Shown here piece by piece: positions 56,613-64,000 of a stretch of 64,000 bases of DNA. The translations under genes and the position numbers were made by a program. The notes beneath the pieces are model-generated. The model was not told where the DNA came from. It made no database searches and was given only the letters and a program-made list of their open reading frames with translations. Source of the stretch: an uncultured Caldilineaceae bacterium (lineage in GTDB: Bacteria > Chloroflexota > Anaerolineae > Caldilineales > Caldilineaceae); assembly GCA_951812725.1 (NCBI GenBank), contig OX638330.1:1488001-1552000 (forward strand), in the 5' to 3' direction. Position 1 is the first letter of the stretch. Each line of letters starts with the position of its first letter.

Positions 56613-56704
56613 TGGCAGAATGCTGTGGGCGAGTCGAGCCCTGAACCATTGGAAATTCTGAAATGTTGCTAGCTAAAGCGGTTTCGAAATTTTACCTCAG
56701 TCAA

Positions 56705-56724
56705 TAGGGACGCGCAAGTCCCTA
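56705..56724. other. Perfect 7-bp-stem hairpin
   Basis: TAGGGAC and GTCCCTA separated by GCGCAA, in the upstream region of the ABC exporter genes. Function not known; no T-run follows on either strand. Confidence 0.5.
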
Positions 56725-56875
56725 CAGAATTGGGTCTGGCCCTTGGATTTCAGAGGGGTTGTCGCGGGTACCGGATGGAACGGGTTTTCGCACTCTGCAT
56801 TTGGGAAATGGCGGCATTTTCTGTGGATGCGACTGAGAAGGATGGGGGAGCATTGGATAGGCGCGAGCCGGCTGT

Positions 56876-56920
56876 CTGAATCAGGATTCGCAGCATTCTT
56901 GGATTTTCGGGATGCGTGAG
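56876..56920. repeat. CTGAATCAGGATT-type repeat, copy 2
   Basis: Second copy of the sequence at 50381, with the identical first 13 bases and spaced GGATT/GGGAT units. Confidence 0.55.
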
Positions 56921-56940
56921 ACTTAGATGGCGCAAGTGCG

Positions 56941-57001
56941 CTTGTACAAGCGTTTACGAGCGTTGTACAAGCGTTTACGAGCGTTGTACAAGAGATCACG
57001 A
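56941..57001. repeat. Three 21-bp direct repeats with palindromic TTGTACAA cores
   Basis: Units TTGTACAAGCGTTTACGAG occur twice, followed by a divergent third ending AGATCACGAG; the 8-bp palindrome TTGTACAA recurs every 21 bp. Even spacing by two helical turns suggests phased protein binding. Confidence 0.8.
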
Positions 57002-57251
57002 GAGAAAAGGAGCATTTGCCGGTGCTTGTTGCAGGGGTCTCGCTGCACACGGAGGGTCGTTGGCGGCGTCTGTGTAAGGCTTCCAGACAGGTGGCGAAAA
57101 GCTGTCCGGCCCTGCACAGATGCAGGCCGAAAGGGCCGCCTGTTACCCGCGGTTTGCGAATGCCTGGAAGTTACGAATAGTGAGCGGCGAGTCCTGTTTC
57201 CACAGCGGGTTAGACCCTGCAAATACATAGCCCTTTTCTCAAACATATAGT

Positions 57252-57456
57252 AACTACTAAGCCACAGTAGTTGACCAGCCAGTCATCCTTGGAACTTTTC
57301 AGGCTCTTGGTGACGCAACTGGTGTACAGCCGCCACCATGCTCGCCAGCCGACACGTTGCGAAGAATGCACACGGTCGGTGAGAGATGGTTTTGTAGGGG
57401 GGCGTTGCGGGGGCGCAGCCCCTGCACAAGGGAGGGCCGAAGGCCCGACCGCCCAT
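57252..57456. repeat. Intergenic repeat, ~205 bp, copy D
   Basis: Begins AACTACTAAGCCA like copy A, keeps TTGACCAGCC, TTCAGGCT, CACACGGTCGGTGAG and GATGGTTTTGTAGGGGGG, and ends in the same two hairpins, the second being GGGCC/GGCCC with a GAA loop. The middle has diverged, and its right core (57396-57455) is nearly identical to copy A. Confidence 0.85.
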
Positions 57457-57724
57457 ACGCAGGCAGAGTATGACACTGACTGGTCTGCTGGAGATTGGAA
57501 CGGGGGCTGAACGCGGCATGGTTGCGGAAAGAGGGATAGGAGAGTTCACCACCTTTTTGGGATACACCGGAATGTTGCCCTTACGCAGAGGGTAGCGAAG
57601 GGGCATTGCGGCGCCCTTTTGTATCGGAAGTTCGGGAAGTGCAGGCGCAGATTGCCGGCTAAATGTCGAGACAGGGCATTTTGAGGCCCGGATGTATCGG
57701 TCGAAACGCAGATGGGAATTCGGT

Positions 57725-57753
57725 TTGACTTTCGTTAGGCGCTAGGGTATAAG
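57725..57753 (+). promoter_or_regulatory. Promoter of the PhyH-MFS operon
   Basis: TTGACT (57725-57730), 17-bp spacer, TATAAG (57748-57753). Predicted start near 57760, leaving a ~190-nt leader before the first PhyH gene. Confidence 0.6.
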
Positions 57754-57947
57754 AAAAGTGGTCTGGCAGGAGTAGCTTGCCCCAATTTTCATGCTGATAT
57801 CAGGCATTGATACGGCAGTAAGGGCGGCATCGAAACGGAGGTTGCTGGGATCGTGTGCCTCTGGCTGCTACTGTAGACTCCGTGCATAGTTTGGAAGAGT
57901 AAGCACTGCTCGTTAATGAACGAAAGACAGCGTAACCGGGGATTACA

Positions 57948-58703
57948 ATGCACATTACTGAAGAACACCGGCTGAGTTTCCGCAACGAAGGTTATTTTTT
58001 CCTGGAAAACGTCATCCCGCCGGCGCAGGTAGAGGGCCTGCGTGAAGAGTGCCAGCGCTACATCGACCGTTATGATGCGGAGATGGAGGCCAAAGGGGTG
58101 ACGGTGCAGGGAATCAACCATTACAAGAAACGCTATTTCATCAGCCGGCGGGGCCTTGAAAGCCCTACCATCACTGATTTTCTCTTCAGTGATCTGATGG
58201 GTGACATTTGTAGCGCGACGCTTGGCGAAGATGCTTTTCTGTTCCACGAACAGTATGTCGTGAAATTCGCCGAAGTGGGCACTAAGTTCGGATGGCACCA
58301 GGACTCCGGTTATGTCGGCCACTACCACAGGCCTTATCTGTCGTGCTGGTGCGCGTTGGACGACATGTCGATTGAGAATGGAACTGTTTCCGTTTTGCCC
58401 TATTCGGCTATAGGAATGACGCCGGACGACCTTTACGACCACGAAATCGAGAGCGGCAGCAATGATAAAATAGGCTACCAGGGGGACCACCCGGGTGTGC
58501 CGGCGCTTGTCCCTGCAGGCAGTATAGTAGTCTTCAGCAGCCGTACATTTCACCGCAGCGGGCCCAATACGACATCGGGAGTCCGGCGCTGCTATCTGGC
58601 GCAGTATTCGGCAGAGCCGATCATGAATCGCGAGGGAACGGGGCTCTGGGGGCAGGCAGTTCCGATATTGGAAGAGGGCCAACTTTGCCGCCCGCAGGTT
58701 TAG
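57948..58703 (+). CDS. Phytanoyl-CoA dioxygenase (PhyH) family protein 1
   Basis: A 251-residue Fe(II)/2-oxoglutarate-dependent oxygenase. The iron triad is H117 and D119 in FGWHQDSGY with distal H202 in SSRTFHRSGPN, and R213 (GVRRCYL) is placed to bind 2-oxoglutarate. PAGSIVVFSSRTFHRSG is highly characteristic of the family, which hydroxylates or halogenates small organic substrates. It heads an operon of three PhyH genes and one MFS gene. Confidence 0.9.
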   Translation: MHITEEHRLSFRNEGYFFLENVIPPAQVEGLREECQRYIDRYDAEMEAKGVTVQGINHYKKRYFISRRGLESPTITDFLFSDLMGDICSATLGEDAFLFHEQYVVKFAEVGTKFGWHQDSGYVGHYHRPYLSCWCALDDMSIENGTVSVLPYSAIGMTPDDLYDHEIESGSNDKIGYQGDHPGVPALVPAGSIVVFSSRTFHRSGPNTTSGVRRCYLAQYSAEPIMNREGTGLWGQAVPILEEGQLCRPQV

Positions 58704-58808
58704 AGCAGTTCGAACCTAACGTTTGAGCAGCCGGGCCGAGCTTCGTTCTTTTGCAGGAGAGCAAGGGAATTGTCTCACTCCTGCAGTCTCCGAGGAAGGG
58801 AACCAAAA

Positions 58809-60230
58809 ATGAACCTTTCGAACCATCTTCTGACTGACGATCAGATGCGCCAGTTTATCTCCCACGGTTACCTGGTTCTGAAGACCGACTTTCCGAAAGA
58901 GTTTCATGAGTCGCTGAACGGCAAGCTGAATGAGGTGATGGAGAAGGAGGGCAACCCCGGCAATAACATTCTGCCGCGTCTGAGTGAGTTCAACGACATC
59001 GTTCAGAGCCCAGTTGTTCGCGGCGCGTTGACGAGTGTGTTGGGGGTTGACTACACGATTCACCCCCACCGTCACTGTCACTTCACTTATCCGGGGCGGA
59101 AAGTTCAGGGCTGGCACAAAGACAGCTACTGGGGCCATCAGAAAGTGCGCAACCACCATAACTGGTGGGCGATGATCTTCTACTACCCGCAGGCGGTGGA
59201 TGAGGAGATGGGGCCTTCCGGCTTGCTTCCGGGGACACAATACTATACGAAACGAGCTGGAGACGAGACCGAACAGCCCGTCTACATGGAAGGGCCTGAA
59301 GGCACTTTCGGGCTCATCCACTACGACCTGTGGCACAGAGGAGGCGCCAACCTCTCTGAGAAGACGCGGGCGATGGTGAAATTTCAGTTTGTACGCATGG
59401 AGGCACCCGCAGGCCCGGCATGGAACAATCGCCAGGAAGACTGGGCACGGGTTGAAGAGACTCCGGTTGACCACAACGAGCTTTGGGCGAGTCAGTGGCG
59501 CTGGCACAGAGGGGAAACGGGCGCTCAATGGAACGGCTCCGGAGGAAGGAATTCGGATTCAAGCGGCCACGGGATTGAGAATGGCGCCATGTCGGACCTG
59601 ATAGGCAATTTGGCCTCGCGCTATGAACCGAAGGGCGTGGATGCCGCCTACCGTTTGGCATCCCATGCGGACGGGGCGGTTCCCGCGCTTGCGGAGGCCC
59701 TGACAAGCGGAGACGCAACCGCGTCTCGCAATGGAGGCTACGGGTTGAGCGCAATCGGGAAGGATGTCCAAGGCGTTCTGCTGGACGCACTCGAGCACGA
59801 CAGCGAGCAAGCGCGTATGCATGCGACGTTTGCCCTGGGTGAGCTGGGACCGGCGGACACAGACATTGTCGAGGCGGTGGCCAATGCGGTTGCAGACCCT
59901 TCGGTGATGGTACGTCGTTCGGCGGTTGAAGCGCTGGGCTTGATAAAAGAGCCGGTTGACGTGACTCTCCCGGCACTGGAAAGCGGTCTGAAGGACGCCG
60001 ACGGACAGGTGCGTTTCACGGCGGCGCAGTCATTGCAGCGGCTGGGATCCAAGGCGGAGGCGGCCTTGCCGGCGTTGCAGGGGGCCCTGCGGGACGAGAA
60101 CCGTTACGTGCGCGCCTATGCTGTTGATGCGATGCGCCGCGTGGGTACGAGTGAAGCACTCAACATGGCATTGGACTACTTGAGCGCCCATCGCTGGTGC
60201 CCGACGACGACACCGGAGAATCTGTTCTGA
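58809..60230 (+). CDS. PhyH-family dioxygenase fused to C-terminal HEAT repeats
   Basis: A 473-residue protein. Residues 1-200 form the dioxygenase: H103 and D105 in QGWHKDSYWGH and distal H176 in IHYDLWHRGGANLS. Residues ~265-465 are HEAT-type helical repeats (VPALAEALTSGDATASRNGGYGL, VLLDALEHDSEQARMHATFALGELGP, PSVMVRRSAVEALGLI, VRFTAAQSLQRLGSKAEAALPAL, NRYVRAYAVDAMRRVG). A PhyH-HEAT fusion is uncommon; the repeats may bind a protein partner. The ATG at 58809 follows GAGGAAGGG; the frame opens 13 codons upstream. The stop overlaps the next start (TGATG). Confidence 0.85.
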   Translation: MNLSNHLLTDDQMRQFISHGYLVLKTDFPKEFHESLNGKLNEVMEKEGNPGNNILPRLSEFNDIVQSPVVRGALTSVLGVDYTIHPHRHCHFTYPGRKVQGWHKDSYWGHQKVRNHHNWWAMIFYYPQAVDEEMGPSGLLPGTQYYTKRAGDETEQPVYMEGPEGTFGLIHYDLWHRGGANLSEKTRAMVKFQFVRMEAPAGPAWNNRQEDWARVEETPVDHNELWASQWRWHRGETGAQWNGSGGRNSDSSGHGIENGAMSDLIGNLASRYEPKGVDAAYRLASHADGAVPALAEALTSGDATASRNGGYGLSAIGKDVQGVLLDALEHDSEQARMHATFALGELGPADTDIVEAVANAVADPSVMVRRSAVEALGLIKEPVDVTLPALESGLKDADGQVRFTAAQSLQRLGSKAEAALPALQGALRDENRYVRAYAVDAMRRVGTSEALNMALDYLSAHRWCPTTTPENLF

Positions 60231-61156
60231 TGATGCAGAAAGTGAAGGAACCGGAAGTCTCGGCTGATGATATATCGGTGCCGGTTGAAGCGCTGAATGT
60301 TGCCGAGGCCGCGGCGATTTATATGCAGCACGGATGTCTTGTCGTGCGGGGGTTGATGAAGCCGTATATCGCGGACATGGCCGCCGACATTGAGGCCACG
60401 GTGCGCCAGTCGATTGCGTTGCTCGACAAGGCGGAGAGAAAGCCTGAGGGCTGGGTATCTCCCAACGGCTCTCTTTTCATTCCCGCACCTGAGGGCTACA
60501 GGCGGGACAAGCAGATCATGACGGTCGGCATAAGTTACTTTACCAGTGCTGCGTTTCTGCGCGCGGCGGTTGACCCGACTGCGCTCGACATACTCGAGGC
60601 AGTTCTTGGCCCTAATATTGAGCTGTTTGGCAACGGTCAGTCACTTGTCAAGGAGCCTGTAGGCGGCCATCCCAAGCATCTGCACCAGGACTCTGCCTAC
60701 TTTGAACATCGGTACGAAGGCCCCGTTGGCATCCTCTCCTACGTGGTGGACACCGACTTGGTCAACGGCGCATTACACGTCGTGCCCGGCTCCCACAAGC
60801 AGGGGCAGTTGCAGCACGTCGACACCTTCTCGCACCTGGGTCTGGATGAGGACGAATGGCCCTGGGAGGCGTCTTTGCCAATCGTTGGGCAGGCAGGCGA
60901 CGCGATCTTATTCCACGTCAGGACGATCCACGGCTCGAAGCAAAACCACTCGCAAACGCCCCGCCCCGTCTTTATCAACCGCTACCGCAGGCCCGACGAT
61001 TTCGCGATCATCAGGGCAACCACTACCTCCAACCGCGTCGAGGCTGAGAAACAGGCAGAGAATGCGCGCCGTGAAAATGAGCCTCAAGGACTGATGGTGC
61101 GGGGATTCCGGCCTTTCTCAGAAGCGGACGGGGTCGGCGCCGATGGGTCGCGGTAG
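60230..61156 (+). CDS. PhyH-family dioxygenase 3
   Basis: About 308 residues: an N-terminal helical part, then H152 and D154 in KHLHQDSAYFEHRYEGPVG and distal H234 in LFHVRTIHGSKQNHS, with R245 in TPRPVFINRYR probably binding 2-oxoglutarate. GALHVVPGSHKQGQL is a family hallmark. The start at 60230 overlaps the previous stop (TGATG), so it is translationally coupled to the HEAT-fusion gene; the frame itself opens 11 codons earlier. It overlaps the MFS gene by 14 nt. Confidence 0.87.
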   Translation: MMQKVKEPEVSADDISVPVEALNVAEAAAIYMQHGCLVVRGLMKPYIADMAADIEATVRQSIALLDKAERKPEGWVSPNGSLFIPAPEGYRRDKQIMTVGISYFTSAAFLRAAVDPTALDILEAVLGPNIELFGNGQSLVKEPVGGHPKHLHQDSAYFEHRYEGPVGILSYVVDTDLVNGALHVVPGSHKQGQLQHVDTFSHLGLDEDEWPWEASLPIVGQAGDAILFHVRTIHGSKQNHSQTPRPVFINRYRRPDDFAIIRATTTSNRVEAEKQAENARRENEPQGLMVRGFRPFSEADGVGADGSR

Positions 61157-62519
61157 CAACGCAACAAATTGGAATTTCTCCGTAAATCTGTGGGACATCG
61201 CTTTCATAACGCTGGGGATCAGTTTCATTTCCAGAGAGACCGTGATCCCAGTGTTGGTGAGCCAACTGACCGATTCCAAATTGGCGATTGGCCTTGTGCC
61301 GGCGCTATGGGGTATAGGCTTCTATCTGCCCCAACTTCTGACGGCCAACTGGGCCGAAAGCATGGCCTACAAGAAGCCGTTCGTCATGATCGTCGGCTTT
61401 GCTTTTGAGAGGCTGCCATATCTTCTGATAGGCCTGCTAGTCCTTGCCTTTGCACTTTCTGCGCCGACTATCGCTTTGGTCGCGGTCCTCATAGGCGTCG
61501 GGGTTGCGTCTTCCGGGGCAGGCGTTGCAACACCTGCCTGGTTGGACATGATCGCCAAGGTGATCCCGGTTCGCCGGCGCGGCATCTGGTTCGGACTTGG
61601 CTTTGGACTGGGCCAGCTGATGGGTGTGGTAGGCGCCTATTTCGTTGGGCGAATACTGGTCAACCATGCCTTCCCCAACAACTACGCACTCCTCTTCTTT
61701 CTTGGCTTTGGATTCACGATCATTTCCTGGGCAGGATTGGCACTCACGCGTGAGCCAGCCAGCGAGTCTATCAAGAAAGTGGCTCCCCTCTCCCTCTACC
61801 TGGGGCGACTCTCAACCGTTCTGAAGCGGGACCGCAACTACCGTCGATATCTGCTAAGTAAATCTTTAGTAAATTTGGGAGGGATGAGCTCCGGATTCTT
61901 CGCAGTTTACGGCACGGAGCTGTTTTCGCTCGACGGCCGCGGCGTTGGCCTGCTGACGGCAGTGCTCGTCGGGTCGCAGGCGGTGCTCAACCCGTTATGG
62001 GGACTGTTTGCCGATCGCGTCGGCCATAAGGCAGTGCTGGCTGCGGGGGCTTTTTTCGTGATTCTGGCTCCGCTCAGCGCGCTCTTGCTCGGCGGCGGGG
62101 CGAGCTTGAATCCCCTGTCAGCCACCGACGTCAATTCCTGGGGCATGCAAGGCGGGACCTCAGCCTTACTCAATGTCTGGGGCACAGTACCGTACGGTCT
62201 TCTGTTAACATTCCTCTGCCTCGGGACCTATCTGGCGGCGGATCACACTTCCTCGCTCAGCATAATTCTGGAGTTTTGCGCGCCTGAGGATCGGCCTACT
62301 TACGTCGGCCTGACAAACACGATTCTTGCGCCGGTGCTTATTGGCGCGCCGATTCTGGGCGGATGGCTGGCCGGCGCGTTGGGCTATGCCGCCATGTTCA
62401 GTGTTGCGCTTGTGGTCGGGAGCGCCGCTTTTGTTCTGATGGTGTTCTGGGTCAGAGAGCCGCGCTGGACAACGCCTCGCAGAGTGGAGGAAGGGGAATC
62501 TGCGTCGACTGCAACGTGA
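61143..62519 (+). CDS. MFS transporter
   Basis: A 458-residue protein with about twelve hydrophobic segments (LWDIAFITLGISFISRETVIPV, IGLVPALWGIGFYLPQLL, MGVVGAYFVGRILVN, LLTAVLVGSQAVLNPLWGLFADRVGHKAVL) including the MFS motif-A-like WGLFADRVGHKAV in the second half. It starts inside the last PhyH gene (14-nt overlap), so it belongs to the same operon and probably moves the substrate or product of the oxygenases. Confidence 0.87.
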   Translation: MGRGSNATNWNFSVNLWDIAFITLGISFISRETVIPVLVSQLTDSKLAIGLVPALWGIGFYLPQLLTANWAESMAYKKPFVMIVGFAFERLPYLLIGLLVLAFALSAPTIALVAVLIGVGVASSGAGVATPAWLDMIAKVIPVRRRGIWFGLGFGLGQLMGVVGAYFVGRILVNHAFPNNYALLFFLGFGFTIISWAGLALTREPASESIKKVAPLSLYLGRLSTVLKRDRNYRRYLLSKSLVNLGGMSSGFFAVYGTELFSLDGRGVGLLTAVLVGSQAVLNPLWGLFADRVGHKAVLAAGAFFVILAPLSALLLGGGASLNPLSATDVNSWGMQGGTSALLNVWGTVPYGLLLTFLCLGTYLAADHTSSLSIILEFCAPEDRPTYVGLTNTILAPVLIGAPILGGWLAGALGYAAMFSVALVVGSAAFVLMVFWVREPRWTTPRRVEEGESASTAT

Positions 62520-62561
62520 TTGCCGCTCTTTAGCCGACTTTCTATTGCACTTGCGACAGGC

Positions 62562-63557
62562 TCACTTCGACGTACTCAAACGATCCAGAACCAACACGAT
62601 GACAAAACCTGCCACGGCCAGCCCCAGGGCCAGGAGGACCTCACCTGTCCAGGCGGCGGGCAGGAAGTTCTGTTGAACCGTCGGCAGGACCTCGCCGTGG
62701 CGATCGATGATGGATTCGACTGTCAGCTTCCACGGCCAAATCTTGCGCAGGCTGCCGGCCATCAGACCGATCAGCACGGCGATGGTGATGTCATGATATC
62801 GCTTGAAGAGCCAGGCGAGGATCTGGGCGAAGGTGACGATTCCGACGACCGCGCCGGCGCCTACTATGGCAATGCTTACGAAGTCGCGCTGGTTTACGGC
62901 AGCGAGCACGAACTGGTATTTTCCCAAGAGCACCAGAATGAACGAGCCGGAGATACCGGGCAGGATCATGGCACAGATTGCCAGCATGCCGCTGAGGAAC
63001 AGGAACCAGGCCGACTCCGGTGTCTGAACCGGGACCGCGCCGACTATGAAGAAGGCGCCCACCGCGCCGACGGCAAGCGCTGCGTACAGTGTTGCGGTCC
63101 AACGGTTAATGCGCTTGCGTACTGTGACGATTGAGGCGAACACCAGCCCGAAGAAGAAGCTCCAGATCAGGACTGGGTGGGACTTCAGAATCCACTCCAG
63201 CCACGAGGCGAGAGTGAAGACGGCAACTACGATACCTGCGAGGACGGCGGCCAGAAAGCGGGCGTTCACCGCTTCCAGCGCGGCCAGAATATCGAAACGC
63301 AGCAGTGCCTGCCAGAATGGCCTGCGAGCACCGGCGCGAATGCTCATTACCAGCTCTTCATAGATGCCGAGGATGAAGGCCATGGTGCCGCCGGAGACGC
63401 CGGGAACGATATCGGCGCATCCCATCACGAAACCGCGCGCGGCCAGCCCGACATATTCGGTTTTCGTGCGGTTGGGAGTGAAGTGCTGCGTTGGCGAGGA
63501 CTCGGGCTGTTCGACGGCGTCGGTCGTGTGCGGCGATACTTGGGAATCTGTGGTCAT
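62562..63557 (-). CDS. DUF368/PopT polyprenyl-phosphate transporter
   Basis: A 331-residue membrane protein with the DUF368 signatures RGFVMGCADIVPGVSGGTMAFILGIYEELV and ICAMILPGISGSFILVLLGKYQFVLAAV (paired PGxSG motifs) and ~8-9 hydrophobic segments. DUF368 proteins (PopT) are established undecaprenyl-phosphate recycling flippases, moving the carrier back to the cytoplasmic face. An N-terminal hydrophilic tail of ~35 residues precedes. It is convergent with the MFS gene. Confidence 0.88.
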   Translation of the reverse strand: MTTDSQVSPHTTDAVEQPESSPTQHFTPNRTKTEYVGLAARGFVMGCADIVPGVSGGTMAFILGIYEELVMSIRAGARRPFWQALLRFDILAALEAVNARFLAAVLAGIVVAVFTLASWLEWILKSHPVLIWSFFFGLVFASIVTVRKRINRWTATLYAALAVGAVGAFFIVGAVPVQTPESAWFLFLSGMLAICAMILPGISGSFILVLLGKYQFVLAAVNQRDFVSIAIVGAGAVVGIVTFAQILAWLFKRYHDITIAVLIGLMAGSLRKIWPWKLTVESIIDRHGEVLPTVQQNFLPAAWTGEVLLALGLAVAGFVIVLVLDRLSTSK

Positions 63558-63624
63558 TTCAAGATTATGGGGAAGTGGGTTTCTCGCTTCTGCATTGGAT
63601 AATCAGGTTCACCTATTCCAGTAG

Positions 63625-63644
63625 GCCCTCCAACAATAGAGGGC
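63625..63644. terminator. Candidate hairpin terminator
   Basis: GCCCTC/GAGGGC stem with an 8-nt loop followed by TCTTTCATTT on the forward strand. No forward gene ends nearby, so its role is unclear; it might serve as a bidirectional barrier between the UxaA and DUF368 genes. Confidence 0.3.
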
Positions 63645-63766
63645 TCTTTCATTTGCCTCGCATTATTTGAGGTCATTGTTCAATTTTCCCCATGCCACTA
63701 CGTGTGTCGGGGATAGCAGTGCTGGTACGTTCGTTCCACTAGGGGATTGGCGAGTCTTATCCGACA

Positions 63767-64000
63767 CTATACGGGCAGGCAGGCTGGTCCTATGGGATCG
63801 AACGTCTTGTAGGTCAGCACGAACTCCTGGTGGCCCAGGCTTTCCGACTTGGTCGGAGCCCCGCCGGCGACTGACAGGACTTGCTCGAAAATCTCTTGCC
63901 CGACATCGTTCAGTGTCGCCTGACCTTCCAGAATTCGGCCTGCGTCCACATCCATGTCGCCGGCCATCCGCCGGAAGGTTTCCGGGTTGGCACACACTTT
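63767..64000 (-). CDS. UxaA-family altronate/galactarate dehydratase, C-terminal fragment (5' truncated by window)
   Basis: The last ~77 residues of a UxaA/GarD-type dehydratase: CANPETFRRMAGDMDVDAGRILEG, DVGQEIFEQVLSVAGGAPTKSESLGHQEFVLTYKT match the C-terminal domain that ends such enzymes. They dehydrate altronate or galactarate to 2-keto-3-deoxy acids. The frame leaves the window at its right edge; the catalytic N-terminal part is unseen. It suits the sugar-acid theme of the 6-15 kb region. Confidence 0.75.
   Translation of the reverse strand, partial: KVCANPETFRRMAGDMDVDAGRILEGQATLNDVGQEIFEQVLSVAGGAPTKSESLGHQEFVLTYKTFDPIGPACLPV

Larger units (their letters stand above)
56613..57947. other. 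Repeat-rich intergenic region upstream of the PhyH operon
   Basis: 1.33 kb without a credible gene. Contents: a 7-bp-stem hairpin (56705-56724), a CTGAATCAGGATT-type repeat (56876-56920), three tandem units with CTTGTACAAG-like cores (56941-57001), intergenic repeat copy D (57252-57456), and the operon promoter (57725-57753). Short open frames over copy D merely translate the repeat. Confidence 0.7.

Noticed and set aside
57210..57606. Reverse open frames over intergenic repeat D (and the matching ones at 17995-18372)
   Set aside because: They encode the same GC-rich peptide (GPSALPCAGAAPPQRPP...) because they translate the repeat; the frames differ elsewhere and have no ribosome sites.
63639..63661. 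Forward terminator as evidence for an unseen forward gene
   Set aside because: No forward gene ends nearby; the stem is only six pairs.

Overview
The window looks like a chromosomal segment of a Chloroflexota-type bacterium (Anaerolineae/Caldilinea-like). This is an inference from gene content: a CpXC-domain protein, a very large glycosyltransferase-like membrane protein, a Thermus/Chloroflexi-type glucan phosphorylase, MenA, an LCP protein with a PT-rich linker, and several PhyH-family dioxygenases. Most genes are visibly G+C-rich (a sampled stretch of the E1-beta gene is about 60%). The block at about 2.2-4.9 kb is more A+T-rich (a sampled line is about 47%). No rRNA, CRISPR array, transposase or integrase was seen, and none of the roughly 50 genes is a recognisable transcription regulator.

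Layout. 0-2.1 kb: 3' end of a malic enzyme (phosphotransacetylase-like domain), an ABM-fold protein and an SMP-30 lactonase. 2.2-4.9 kb: an accessory block with an AAA ATPase plus TOPRIM-like (DUF4276-type) protein pair, an orphan HicB-like antitoxin and a 29-bp tandem duplication. 4.9-6.6 kb: pyruvate dehydrogenase E1-beta and a Nudix hydrolase with a Cys-rich tail. 6.6-15.1 kb: sugar and sugar-acid genes: YjhG/YagF-type xylonate dehydratase, a methyltransferase, a uronate-dehydrogenase-like SDR, a second SMP-30 lactonase, a DASS/SLC13 permease with RCK_C domains, and a sialidase-like BNR protein. A partial UxaA-type dehydratase at the right edge fits the same theme. 15.2-18.2 kb: tRNA-Gly(CCC) with a near-consensus promoter, a DUF4268/nuclease-like protein with a strong terminator, and an M29-type aminopeptidase.

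18.2-26.6 kb: KtrB/TrkH potassium channel with a long leader, then a forward run of histidine phosphatase, ThrH-like phosphatase, a membrane protein, Fbp-type ABC permease and ATPase, and Zwf. 26.7-39.8 kb: a large PMT-like membrane protein facing the pentose-phosphate/glycogen run pgl-glgP, followed by a TIGR01777 SDR, a membrane protein, MenA, a CrtI/PYROXD2-type oxidoreductase, an alpha/beta hydrolase and a methyltransferase. 39.8-50.2 kb (all reverse): LCP protein, CinA, CpXC protein, TPR-like protein, LigA, an SH3-like anchored protein and PolX. 50.2-57.9 kb: two repeat-rich gaps flanking an orphan MalK-like ATPase and a two-gene ABC exporter. 57.9-62.5 kb: an operon of three PhyH dioxygenases plus an MFS transporter behind a good promoter. 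62.5-64 kb: DUF368/PopT lipid-phosphate transporter and the UxaA fragment.

Most notable: (i) a family of about 210-bp intergenic repeats whose terminal hairpin differs between copies with pairing retained; (ii) a PolX whose three polymerase aspartates all read as serine while the PHP domain looks intact; (iii) the three-PhyH/MFS operon, one member of which is fused to HEAT repeats; (iv) the ATPase plus TOPRIM-like pair, a defence candidate; (v) a CinA whose C-terminal amidohydrolase motifs have eroded.
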